A stretch of DNA of 64,000 bases from contig JAFXAK010000017.1 in assembly GCA_017517135.1 (NCBI GenBank), positions 62,001-126,000 of the forward strand, read 5' to 3'. The position numbers were made by a program, and so were the translations under genes. This DNA comes from Clostridia bacterium (GTDB lineage: Bacteria; Bacillota; Clostridia; Oscillospirales; Acutalibacteraceae). Position 1 is the first letter of the stretch; each line of letters begins with the position of its first letter. The notes under the pieces were generated by a model. It was given only the letters and a program-made list of their open reading frames with translations. It was not told the DNA's origin and made no database searches. Below, piece after piece: positions 17,651 to 26,090 of this stretch.

Positions 17651-19414
17651 TTATATTTTCCTTATCTTTGACTTTGAACGGAAAATTTCCATAGTGTCTT
17701 TCTGATTGCCTGCTGTAACCTCAATTTTATTTGAGCGTCTTTTAAGCTTTATACCTTTAAATATATAAACACCGTCGGAAATCTTTTCACATGTGTATTT
17801 CTTTTTCTTCTTTGAATTGACTGAGATACTCAAAGGCTTAGTGTTTGAATAACACTTGACATCAACAAATTTTTCTGCAACAAACTCCACATCCGAAGAG
17901 CATATATGCACAAATTCATCTGCCGAAAAATGTGCCTTATAAAACCAGAGTGCATCCTTTTTTATTTTTCTGTCCGAGGTCACAAAGCCTGTCCTGCTGC
18001 CTGCCGTCTCACCGTCTGCAACAGGTCCTGCAAAATACCCCAAAACCGCACTGTCTCTGCAAAAAACATTCCACAGCCTCTCGTGCCACAAGGAAAAATA
18101 TTCCTGAGAGCAGTCATTTCTTTCGGGCTGCAAAGAATGACGGTCATATATACATTCCGGAGAGGAAGCAAAAACAGCAAAACGGAATTCGGGATGTACA
18201 GCTTTCCATTCAAGAAAACGGTTTTCTATATCCGAAAAAGAGGTGGTGGAATTTCTGCCCGACACTTCAAATGCAAGAATATCGGGAATAGCATCCTTTA
18301 TACTCTCCTCACCGAACAGCTGTGTTTCAGCTGCGGTAAAAATACAAAGAGAATTATCCTTGACGGTTTTCACAAACTGCTTTGCAAAATCCGTGTCAAC
18401 ATCTATAGGATAGCTTATAAAGCTGAGTGAGGGATGATGTGCATTGCGGACAATAAACTCTTTAAGACTTACAAGATCATCCTTTGTGCCCGTACAGGGA
18501 AACGAAAACCATACAAGCACACCCTTTGCATCACAGATATCAAAAATATCGGTATCGAAAAACTTTGATCTTATATGAAGCGTATTCGCATCAAGGAAAT
18601 TGAATATCTCACGGTCCTTTTCAAAAAAGCGTTCGCTGCTGAAGGTGACGGCATTGAGAAAGCGCTTCATTGTATTTACCCTGAAAAAGCCGTCCTTATC
18701 AATTTCAAAGCTTCTGACGGCAAAGGGGATGTTTATTTCGTCAAGCAATACCGTATCTCTGAGAATAACGGCATTGAGAGTATACATATATGACTCGTGC
18801 TGACCGCTCCAAAATTCAGGATACTGTATTGTAATGACACATCTGTCTTCGGTTGGCTTTGCCGTTTTTGATATTATTTCCTCTCCGTTTTTCCCGAGAA
18901 CGGTAAAACGCACAACATCATAGTTGTTCGGTGCGGAAACAAAATAATTTATATGCATATCAGCACTGCCGTCGGGAGAAGTAAAGCTTCTGATATGTAT
19001 ACCGTCGCCCAGGGAATTATCAAGTGAGAAATGCGACTTATCAACACTTATCAGCTGAGCCTTACCCATAAAAAATTCCCCGTTTTCGCATACCGGTTCA
19101 ATTTTTATTTCAATTGTGTGCTCCCCTGCAGTATTAAAGTACATACCGAGATTACATCTGAAAACATCGATTGTTGCAGGATGTGACAAAACCTCGTCAC
19201 CGTCTGCAAAAATACGGCATTTACCCGTAAGTCTTGCAATTTCAAGCCAGATTTCGCTCTGAAGAAAAGTATCTTCTATATTGATATTTTTTGAAAAAAT
19301 TATCTCCTTGCCCAACTGCTTTTCATTGAATCGGAAAGGCAGAGAGGCTTCAAAAAATGTGACCGTATCGGTGGTATAAGTCCAGTTTTCCGATATATCT
19401 GTTATCTTTCTCAT
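17651..19414 (-). CDS. GH2-like protein lacking the expected catalytic residues
   Basis: A 587-residue protein. The N-terminal ~130 residues resemble the jelly-roll domain of GH2 beta-glucuronidases/galactosidases (ISENWTYTTD start, AGEHTIEIKIEP), then an Ig-like domain, then a TIM-barrel-like part: FFRVNTMKRFLNAVTFSS, DICDAKGVLVWFSFP and RNAHHPSLSFIS align by eye with GH2 landmarks. In active GH2 enzymes the HPS segment runs into an Asn-Glu pair; here it reads ISYPIDVDTD, so the acid/base Glu seems absent. No signal peptide. It may be non-catalytic or use another mechanism. It lies 12 bases from plsC, so it is probably co-transcribed. Confidence 0.6.
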   Translation of the reverse strand: MRKITDISENWTYTTDTVTFFEASLPFRFNEKQLGKEIIFSKNINIEDTFLQSEIWLEIARLTGKCRIFADGDEVLSHPATIDVFRCNLGMYFNTAGEHTIEIKIEPVCENGEFFMGKAQLISVDKSHFSLDNSLGDGIHIRSFTSPDGSADMHINYFVSAPNNYDVVRFTVLGKNGEEIISKTAKPTEDRCVITIQYPEFWSGQHESYMYTLNAVILRDTVLLDEINIPFAVRSFEIDKDGFFRVNTMKRFLNAVTFSSERFFEKDREIFNFLDANTLHIRSKFFDTDIFDICDAKGVLVWFSFPCTGTKDDLVSLKEFIVRNAHHPSLSFISYPIDVDTDFAKQFVKTVKDNSLCIFTAAETQLFGEESIKDAIPDILAFEVSGRNSTTSFSDIENRFLEWKAVHPEFRFAVFASSPECIYDRHSLQPERNDCSQEYFSLWHERLWNVFCRDSAVLGYFAGPVADGETAGSRTGFVTSDRKIKKDALWFYKAHFSADEFVHICSSDVEFVAEKFVDVKCYSNTKPLSISVNSKKKKKYTCEKISDGVYIFKGIKLKRRSNKIEVTAGNQKDTMEIFRSKSKIRKI

Positions 19415-19426
19415 AAACCGTATTCC

Positions 19427-20143
19427 TTAATATAAGTTATTTTCATAAAGCTGTCTGAGCTCATTTTTAAGCTCTGCAAGAGTTGTGTGCTTTGTGTCAC
19501 TCACCGTTAAAATCTGAGGCAAAATTTTAACCTCTATTTCACAGGGGGTTATTTTCATATTTTTTTCCCAAGCCTGTCTTGTGCCGTTTATTACAACGGG
19601 GATTATGGGGGCTGATGTCAGCTTGCTTATTCTGAAAACACCCGTTTTTATATCATTTATTTTTCCCGTTTTGCTGCGTGTTCCCTCAGGGAATATGAGC
19701 AGCGGCTCGCCTCTTTTTAACACATCCGCACATTTGTTTACAATATCAACGGCTGTACGATTTTTATTTCTTGAAACAAACACCGCTCCGAGCAGCTTAA
19801 ACCACAGCCCCGCAACAGGCACTATACTCAGCGTTTTCTTAGCCGCAAAGCCGTAAGGTCTGTCAAGAGCCAATAAGGTCACAACGGCATCAAAGCTGCC
19901 CTGATGATTCGGGGCAAGTATAAAAAAGTTATCTTCAGGCAGATTTTTTGTGCCGTGAATACGCACTTTTATTCCGCCTACAGCCAATGCTCTGAGACAC
20001 GCAAAGCGGCTCACCTCAAAGCAGAACTGCCGTGCTTGTTTTTTACCCTTAAAGACAGAAATAAGCAATGCCGCAAGCATACAGGGCAAAAGAAAAATAA
20101 GATAAATCAAAAGCTGTGAAAACCACAGAAGACTACGAAGCAT
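19427..20143 (-). CDS. plsC: 1-acyl-sn-glycerol-3-phosphate acyltransferase
   Basis: A 238-residue membrane-associated acyltransferase: an N-terminal hydrophobic segment (about 5-28), catalytic HX4D as NHQGSFD near residue 79, and the substrate motif FPEGTRS near 153. It converts lysophosphatidic acid to phosphatidic acid in membrane lipid synthesis. It lies 26 bases downstream of xth. Confidence 0.92.
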   Translation of the reverse strand: MLRSLLWFSQLLIYLIFLLPCMLAALLISVFKGKKQARQFCFEVSRFACLRALAVGGIKVRIHGTKNLPEDNFFILAPNHQGSFDAVVTLLALDRPYGFAAKKTLSIVPVAGLWFKLLGAVFVSRNKNRTAVDIVNKCADVLKRGEPLLIFPEGTRSKTGKINDIKTGVFRISKLTSAPIIPVVINGTRQAWEKNMKITPCEIEVKILPQILTVSDTKHTTLAELKNELRQLYENNLY

Positions 20144-20169
20144 CTTTCTCTCTTTCCGCTTAAACTTCC

Positions 20170-20928
20170 TTAAATATCAACAAGCAGCTCCACGGGACAA
20201 TGATCAGAGCCGTAAATTTCGGGATGAATCGAGGCTCCCGCAAGCTTAGAATTAAGAGCTTCAGAGCAAACAAAATAGTCTATTCTCCATCCCGCATTAT
20301 TCGCTCTTGCGTTCGCACGGTATGACCACCACGAATACGCCCCCGTAAGCTCGGGATAAAAATAACGGAAGGTATCCGTAAAGCCGTTTCGGAGCACTGC
20401 TGAAAACTTTTCTCTCTCTTCATCCGTAAAGCCGGCCTTACCGCGGTTGGGCTTAGGATTTTTAAGGTCAATTTCCTTATGTGCAACATTAAGGTCACCG
20501 CAGAAGATAACGGGCTTTGTCTTCTCAAGGCTCTTTATGAAGCCGAGAAATTCGTCCTCCCAGACCTGCCTGTAGGCAAGACGGGATAAATCGTCCTTTG
20601 CATTCGGAGTGTAGACGGTGACAAGCCAGAACTTCTCATATTCGAGAGCGATAACTCTGCCCTCTTTGTCGTGTTCTTCTTTACCTATTCCGTATTTTAC
20701 GCTCAAAGGCTCATACTTTGTGAAAATTGCCGTTCCCGAATACCCCTTCTTTTCGGCATAATTCCAGAAAGACAGGTACCCGGGGAAAGAAATGTCAATC
20801 TGCCCCTGTTGAAGCTTTATTTCCTGCAAGCAGAAAAAATCAGCATTCAGAGAAACAAAAATATCATCAAAGCCTTTATTTCTTACGGCACGAAGTCCGT
20901 TGACATTCCAGGATATCATTTTAAGCAT
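20170..20928 (-). CDS. xth: Exodeoxyribonuclease III / AP endonuclease
   Basis: A 252-residue protein of the exonuclease-endonuclease-phosphatase fold. MISWNVNGLRAV at the N-terminus holds the metal-site Asn, LQEIKLQ the metal Glu, GDLNVAHKEIDL the catalytic Asp/Asn pair, and YGSDHCPVEL near the end the catalytic His. It cuts at abasic sites and degrades 3' ends in base-excision repair. First gene of the minus-strand cluster; no clear promoter was seen. Confidence 0.95.
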   Translation of the reverse strand: MLKMISWNVNGLRAVRNKGFDDIFVSLNADFFCLQEIKLQQGQIDISFPGYLSFWNYAEKKGYSGTAIFTKYEPLSVKYGIGKEEHDKEGRVIALEYEKFWLVTVYTPNAKDDLSRLAYRQVWEDEFLGFIKSLEKTKPVIFCGDLNVAHKEIDLKNPKPNRGKAGFTDEEREKFSAVLRNGFTDTFRYFYPELTGAYSWWSYRANARANNAGWRIDYFVCSEALNSKLAGASIHPEIYGSDHCPVELLVDI

Positions 20929-21035
20929 TTATTTTAACCTACCCTTATTTTTAACATAAACTTACCTTAGTATTCTAACATAGCAGAAAAGAAATATCAA
21001 CTTTTTGCAAAAAAAGACTTGTAAAATCTTTTATG

Positions 21036-21064
21036 TTGCAAAAAACACAAAAAAGTGATATAAT
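21036..21064 (+). promoter_or_regulatory. Promoter of the M23/LysM gene
   Basis: -35 TTGCAA (21036-21041), 17 bases, -10 TATAAT (21059-21064). It rules out the in-frame upstream ATG at 21033 as the start. Confidence 0.75.
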
Positions 21065-21101
21065 GTGTTTATCTATTGACTTTTACAAAGGAGGCAGGCA
21101 G

Positions 21102-22823
21102 GTGTTTTTTGATTTTTTAAAGCCGTTGTTTGAATTGTTTTATAATGAAACATCCATTCTGGGCGAAGTATTTATCAAAGCTTCAAAAAAAGCAGGCACT
21201 CTGCTGCTGCGTTTTGTGGGCAAGCCCTTGCTTTTCCTTCTGGGTACATTTTTAGCATTGGGAAAGCACATTATCAGATGGTTCATCAAAAGTCTTCACT
21301 CACAGTTGGGTGACACCACAAAAATGCACAAAGCCTTTACGGGTATAAAAAAAGCCTTTCTCAGTCAGCCTCTTTCGGCTTTTCCTGTTGCATTTCATTA
21401 TCTGAAAAAGGGACTGAGCAAATACAGACAGTTCCTCAAGCATATATGCTACTGGCTTATCCCCGTTGCGGCGGCTGTTGTAATGGTGGTCTCCGTCGGC
21501 AACATTGCCGATGTGTGCATAGCGTTAAGAATTGATATCGACGGTGAAACTCTGGGCTTTGTTTCAAACGAAAGCGAATATCTCGAAGCCCGTGATATCG
21601 CAAAAGAGCGTCTGGGGCTCGGAAGCGACAACACAACCAACAGCGTTGATATGCTCCCCTCTGTTACTTACACATTGTCTTTGATAAAGATAAATCAGTA
21701 CACAAACACCGAAACTCTCTGCGACAGACTTATACAGAAATCATCAAGCAATATAATTCACGCTTGCGGAGTGTATGTTGCGGGAGAGTTCCTGTGTGCG
21801 GTAAAAAATGAAGCAGATGCAAAACGGGTTTTCAATGCCCTTCTCGAAGAGGTGGAGGCAACAGAGCCGGACGGAATAGTGTCCTTTGTTCAGGATATTG
21901 ACTATATTGAAGGTCTTTACCCCGACTCAACAGATGTTGTGTGGGACAGTGCAAGGCTTCTTGAATATGTAAAATCAAAGGAGTCTGCAGCAGTTTACCA
22001 CACCGTTGAATCGGGAGATTCCTTTGCAAGTATTGCAAACAGATATAACATAAGTCTCTCAGAGCTTTATTCAATGAACCCCGAATACAAAAAGAACTCG
22101 GTGCTCAGAGTGGGCAATGTCCTTACGGTAGCTCTGCCATCAGGCTTTTTTACCGTTCAGGTAACAAAAACAAAGGTTTATAATGAAGAAATCGAATACG
22201 ACACCATTGAAATACAGTCCGATGCATTATACGCGGGAACCTCGAGAATAGTGGTAAACGGTGTAAACGGATTGTCACAGGTAACAAGCCTTATTTCGTA
22301 TGTTGACGGTAAACAGATAAGCATAGAAGAGGTTGCAAGACTTACCGTAAAAGAGCCCGTTGCCCAGCGTATACAGGTAGGCACAAAGCCGCTTGACTCC
22401 GACTATCCCGGAATCACCTCTCACGGCGGAATACTTCTCTGGCCCACGGTCAATGCATTCAACATAAACTCAGACTACGGCTACCGTTGGGGCAAGCTTC
22501 ACTCTGCTCTTGACATAGGCTCAAAAACAGAATCAAGTATGGGCAAGCTTATTGTTGCGGCGGCAGAGGGAACGGTTGTTATTGCAGGCGTTCATTCAAG
22601 CTACGGCTACTATGTAAAGATAGACCACGGCAACGGTATGCAGACGCTCTATGCACACTGTAAGGCAGGTTCGCTTATGGTCAAGGCAGGCGACAAGGTA
22701 ACGGCAGGTCAGCCTATTGCAAGAATAGGTATGACAGGCTTCGCAACAGGTCCGCACCTGCATTTTGAGGTAATAATCAACGGCAGAAAGGTCAACCCGA
22801 AGCCTTATCTCGGCATAGGCTAA
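21102..22823 (+). CDS. M23 endopeptidase with membrane anchor, LysM and G5 domains
   Basis: 573 residues from GTG 21102, chosen because AAAGGAGG (21087-21094) is well spaced for it and the longer frame overlaps the promoter. Order: N-terminal region with amphipathic stretches, one membrane helix (about 115-137), an extracytoplasmic region, LysM (about 298-345, VESGDSFASIANRYNISLSE), G5 (about 349-425), and peptidase M23 (about 455-573) with zinc ligands in HSALDIG and HLHFE. It should bind peptidoglycan and cut its cross-bridges. The metal site looks complete, so it is probably active. The next small membrane-protein gene, 15 bases on, may be a partner or regulator. Confidence 0.88.
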   Translation: MFFDFLKPLFELFYNETSILGEVFIKASKKAGTLLLRFVGKPLLFLLGTFLALGKHIIRWFIKSLHSQLGDTTKMHKAFTGIKKAFLSQPLSAFPVAFHYLKKGLSKYRQFLKHICYWLIPVAAAVVMVVSVGNIADVCIALRIDIDGETLGFVSNESEYLEARDIAKERLGLGSDNTTNSVDMLPSVTYTLSLIKINQYTNTETLCDRLIQKSSSNIIHACGVYVAGEFLCAVKNEADAKRVFNALLEEVEATEPDGIVSFVQDIDYIEGLYPDSTDVVWDSARLLEYVKSKESAAVYHTVESGDSFASIANRYNISLSELYSMNPEYKKNSVLRVGNVLTVALPSGFFTVQVTKTKVYNEEIEYDTIEIQSDALYAGTSRIVVNGVNGLSQVTSLISYVDGKQISIEEVARLTVKEPVAQRIQVGTKPLDSDYPGITSHGGILLWPTVNAFNINSDYGYRWGKLHSALDIGSKTESSMGKLIVAAAEGTVVIAGVHSSYGYYVKIDHGNGMQTLYAHCKAGSLMVKAGDKVTAGQPIARIGMTGFATGPHLHFEVIINGRKVNPKPYLGIG

Positions 22824-22838
22824 GAAAGGAGAGAAAAT

Positions 22839-23543
22839 ATGAACGAAAATCAATCCTCAGTAAAAAAGCAAAAAAGCTCACACACCCGCTTTATAGCAGG
22901 ACTTCTTGTGCTCATTTTTGCCCTGACAGGCTTTATCGGTGTTCTTGTTCAGGGAATAGGCTATATTTCATCTGTAAGTGACAGAAAACAGCAAGAAAAC
23001 AATAATGCATACAACTCCTTTCTTATCCCCGTTGTTGCGGTTGATCCCTCCCCCTTTGACGATATTGCAACCGCTTCAAAGGCTCAGCTTGTTGAAATAG
23101 CGATATGGGCAATCATTTCATCGGACCTCAACCCCGACGAATACGACTATTCCTCAGGTAAGCTTGCAATTCCCGTAGAAAAGGTAAATGAGGCTTACTA
23201 TAAATACTTCGGCTCGCAGACAGAGATAAAGCATCAGACAGTTGAGGGCTACGGCTATGAATTCAGCTATGATGCGGCAGACTCGGTTTACTATATCCCT
23301 CTTACAAGCATTATCCCCGTATATACCCCCGTTGTTACGGGCAGCGAAAAAAAGGGCGAAGCTACCGTTATCACGGTAGGGCTTATAAACAGCAGCGTGT
23401 GGATGCAGGATAACAACACAGGCAATCTCACAGCCGCACAGCCCGAAAAATATATAAAAATCACACTCAGAACAACAGGCGGCGAAAGCTTTATTAGTGC
23501 CGTTCAGTCAAGCGCAGCTCCCGAAACGGCACAGGCTGATTAA
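22839..23543 (+). CDS. Hypothetical membrane-anchored protein
   Basis: A 234-residue protein not recognised by family. It has a short cytoplasmic N-terminus rich in Lys/Gln/Ser, one membrane helix (about 18-42, FIAGLLVLIFALTGFIGV) and an extracytoplasmic domain of about 190 residues with many Tyr/Asp/Pro and an Ala/Glu-rich end. RBS GAAAGGAGAG precedes ATG 22839. It follows the M23 endopeptidase gene by 15 bases and precedes a terminator, so the two are an operon. A role in controlling or scaffolding that hydrolase is inference from position only. Confidence 0.7.
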   Translation: MNENQSSVKKQKSSHTRFIAGLLVLIFALTGFIGVLVQGIGYISSVSDRKQQENNNAYNSFLIPVVAVDPSPFDDIATASKAQLVEIAIWAIISSDLNPDEYDYSSGKLAIPVEKVNEAYYKYFGSQTEIKHQTVEGYGYEFSYDAADSVYYIPLTSIIPVYTPVVTGSEKKGEATVITVGLINSSVWMQDNNTGNLTAAQPEKYIKITLRTTGGESFISAVQSSAAPETAQAD

Positions 23544-23565
23544 CTTTTTTGCTGTATATTTTAAG

Positions 23566-23602
23566 ACCATCTTCCAACAATATGTCGGGAGATGGTTTTT
23601 TT
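23566..23602 (+). terminator. Terminator after the M23 operon
   Basis: ACCATCTTCC (23566-23575) pairs with GGGAGATGGT (23587-23596), followed by seven T. It overlaps the first codons of the next open frame. Confidence 0.8.
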
Positions 23603-24473
23603 GTATCACAAAGATTTATTCAGAATAAAAATACACGCCAGAGAGCTTATAAGAGGAAAAAGTATACATTCCTTTCTGCTGTTTTTCAGCCCGCTTTTAA
23701 CATTTCTGTGCGGCATTTTCTGTCTTACCGTGTCGCTTATGTGCTTTTTTTACGGCAACAAAGCGTGCTTAGGCTCCTTGCGGGTATTCCCGTATATACA
23801 GGGACTGTCTTTTGCTGTCCCCCTGTTTTTCCTTTTTGCCGCCTGTGTTCTTTTCCTTTTTACCGGAGCACTCCTTGCGGTAAGAAAAGCCTTCTTTTTT
23901 CATCTTGCGGACAAAACCTCACTTTCACCCGTCAGCAATATTTCCGTGCGTTTTGCATTCAGATATCTGAAAAAAAGTATTATTCTTTTTTTTATAAAGC
24001 TTTTATGGTTTGTTTGCTTCTTTTCACCGTTTGCCGTATGCTGTGCTCTTATTTTTTTCCGTCTTTCCTCTCAGGGACTTTCAAAAAGTATTTTTATTAT
24101 TCTGTCAGTTCTTGCCGCTATTTTTCTTATAACGGGAGCATTGTTTTTTTCCGTAAGCCTGTGCCGTTTTTCTCTCACGGATTATATTCTCTGCACAAAC
24201 CCGAAAATCTCCGCCCTTGAAGCGATAAGAGCAAGTGTTTTGCTGAGTGCAGGAAAAACCGCTTATATTCTGCGTTCAAAATTTTTGTGTTTACCGTGGA
24301 GAATTGCAGGGATGTCTTTTCTTATCTTCCCCTTTGCATATGCCTACAGCACTATGATAAATGCACTTGTGTGCGAAAAATGCTACGGTGAAAACAAATA
24401 CAAAAAATCAGCACAAAGCAATGCCGTCACATTTATTATCGACAATAAAACAAAAATGCATAAAATAAATTAA
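23592..24473 (+). CDS. Hypothetical polytopic membrane protein
   Basis: A 293-residue, Phe/Leu-rich protein with about six hydrophobic helices; family not recognised. The general look (alternating membrane segments, ICTNPKISALEAIRAS near 213) recalls DUF975-like integral membrane proteins, but I would not assign it. The first ATG (23592) lies inside the terminator stem of the previous operon and no good RBS is seen; TTG 23601 is an alternative. The frame is long and its codon use is like its neighbours, so a real gene is likely though the start is uncertain. Confidence 0.6.
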   Translation: MVFLYHKDLFRIKIHARELIRGKSIHSFLLFFSPLLTFLCGIFCLTVSLMCFFYGNKACLGSLRVFPYIQGLSFAVPLFFLFAACVLFLFTGALLAVRKAFFFHLADKTSLSPVSNISVRFAFRYLKKSIILFFIKLLWFVCFFSPFAVCCALIFFRLSSQGLSKSIFIILSVLAAIFLITGALFFSVSLCRFSLTDYILCTNPKISALEAIRASVLLSAGKTAYILRSKFLCLPWRIAGMSFLIFPFAYAYSTMINALVCEKCYGENKYKKSAQSNAVTFIIDNKTKMHKIN

Positions 24474-24520
24474 TTTTATTGATATTTTTATATAGGATAT
24501 GTATAATAGAGGTGTATTTT

Positions 24521-26086
24521 ATGATTACTGCAGACAATATGTATAAGGCGTTACTTCGCTCGGTTGATTCGCTGAGCAAAAACGAGGAGCTTATAAACAA
24601 GGCAAATGTTTTTCCCGTCCCCGACGGAGACACGGGCACAAATATGCTCCTGACACTCAGAAATGCCGTTGAAAAAACTCCCCGTGCTTCATCATTTTCG
24701 TCATTCTCAAAGGATTTTTCCTATAATATACTCCGTAGTGCAAGGGGCAATTCGGGAGTTATTCTTTCCGTTGCCGCGAGTGCATTTTTTGAAGCCGCAC
24801 ATAAAAACGATTCTGTTTTCACATTGGATGAAATTGCACATGGTCTTGCCAATGCAAAAACGGCAGCATATGAGACGGTAAGCAAGCCGGAAGAAGGGAC
24901 AATTCTCACATTATTGAGTGCAATAAGCGATTATGCAAAAAAATACTGTACTCTTGCGAAAAATGACGGTGAATTTCTGGGCGGCTTGTTAAGTGATGCC
25001 AAAAACACGCTGAACACATATTGCTGTGAAAGCACGGCACAGAGGAAAACCTCTCTGCCCGATTCGGGAGCATTGGGACTTTATTTCATTCTCGAGGGAA
25101 TGATAGCTGAGAGTGAAAATGTTTTTCTTACAGAACAGAAAAGCGGACAAACAAAAAAAATCGGTGACGATTTTGAAGAAAAGCCGTACTGCACACAGTT
25201 TATCATAGACAAAAACGAAAATGCAGATGCCGCACTTATTGAAGACTTCACTTTCTTTGTAAAGGAAACGGGCGAGAGTGCCTTGGTTGCAAACTCACCG
25301 AGCTTCATAAAGGTACACACCCATACCGACTGCCCCGGTGAAATACTGACACGGGCACTTAAAATAGGCACACTCAGCGAAATTGAAATTGACAATATGC
25401 TTCTTCAGAGCAAAAAAGCCTCTTCATCCGCACACAGTATTGCTGCAATATACTCGGGACAGGGCGTAAAAGAGCTTTTTGAAAGCCTCGGTGTCAGTTC
25501 ATTTATAAGCTCCGGGGAATCCTACAATCCCGAAACAGCCGAAATACTGTCCGTACTCGATAAAGCCGCCGAAAAGAATATAATCCTCCTGACAAACCAC
25601 AAAAATTCTCTGCTTGCCGCAAAGCAGGCTTCAAGGCTGTCGGACAAAAAGGTGAGCATTGTTCCCGCTCACTGCACGGGCGAACAGCTTGCGGCTTTGT
25701 CCGTATTCAATGAAACGGATTCTCTGCAGAACAATGTGCTGGCTCTCACAAAGGCTGTAAGCTCAGCTAAAACACTTGATATAAGCATAGCATCAAAGGA
25801 TGCCGTTATAGACAAAAACAGAATAAAACAAGGTCAGTATATTGCCTTTTCGGGGAAAACGCTGATAGTAAACGAAGCTTCCCTGTCACTTGCGGCAATA
25901 AAGGCGGCAAAGTATATTCTCGGCAAATCACGCCGTTCGCTGACCGTTTTATACAACGATACAATCTCTTATGAAGAAGCCTTATCATTAAAAAAGAAAA
26001 TAGAAAGCGCCATTGTCGGAAAGCTTCAGATCACCCTGTTGTACGGCGGTCAGAAAATATACTGTCTTTCCTTGCTGGCAGATTAG
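24521..26086 (+). CDS. fakA: Fatty acid kinase subunit FakA (YloV-like)
   Basis: 521 residues from ATG 24521 (MITADNMYKALLRS), with AGAGGTG just before it. The N-terminal DhaL/DAK2-type domain has FPVPDGDTGTNM (31-42), whose Asp residues bind Mg-ATP, and ARGNSGVILS; a middle and a C-terminal FakA domain follow (KVHTHTDCPGE, YSGQGVKELFESLG). FakA phosphorylates fatty acids carried by a FakB/DegV protein, feeding phospholipid synthesis; no fakB is nearby. recG begins 4 bases after its stop, as in many Firmicutes. Confidence 0.9.
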   Translation: MITADNMYKALLRSVDSLSKNEELINKANVFPVPDGDTGTNMLLTLRNAVEKTPRASSFSSFSKDFSYNILRSARGNSGVILSVAASAFFEAAHKNDSVFTLDEIAHGLANAKTAAYETVSKPEEGTILTLLSAISDYAKKYCTLAKNDGEFLGGLLSDAKNTLNTYCCESTAQRKTSLPDSGALGLYFILEGMIAESENVFLTEQKSGQTKKIGDDFEEKPYCTQFIIDKNENADAALIEDFTFFVKETGESALVANSPSFIKVHTHTDCPGEILTRALKIGTLSEIEIDNMLLQSKKASSSAHSIAAIYSGQGVKELFESLGVSSFISSGESYNPETAEILSVLDKAAEKNIILLTNHKNSLLAAKQASRLSDKKVSIVPAHCTGEQLAALSVFNETDSLQNNVLALTKAVSSAKTLDISIASKDAVIDKNRIKQGQYIAFSGKTLIVNEASLSLAAIKAAKYILGKSRRSLTVLYNDTISYEEALSLKKKIESAIVGKLQITLLYGGQKIYCLSLLAD

Positions 26087-26090
26087 ATAT

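Noticed and set aside
23549-24220. 223-codon open frame overlapping the hypothetical membrane protein
   Set aside because: It is in another frame, its product is a Phe/Ser/Tyr-rich shadow, and the 293-codon frame has a coherent set of membrane helices.
24479-24507. TTGATA-17-TATAAT upstream of fakA
   Set aside because: It would put the transcription start only about seven bases before the ATG, on top of the RBS, so I did not list it as a promoter.
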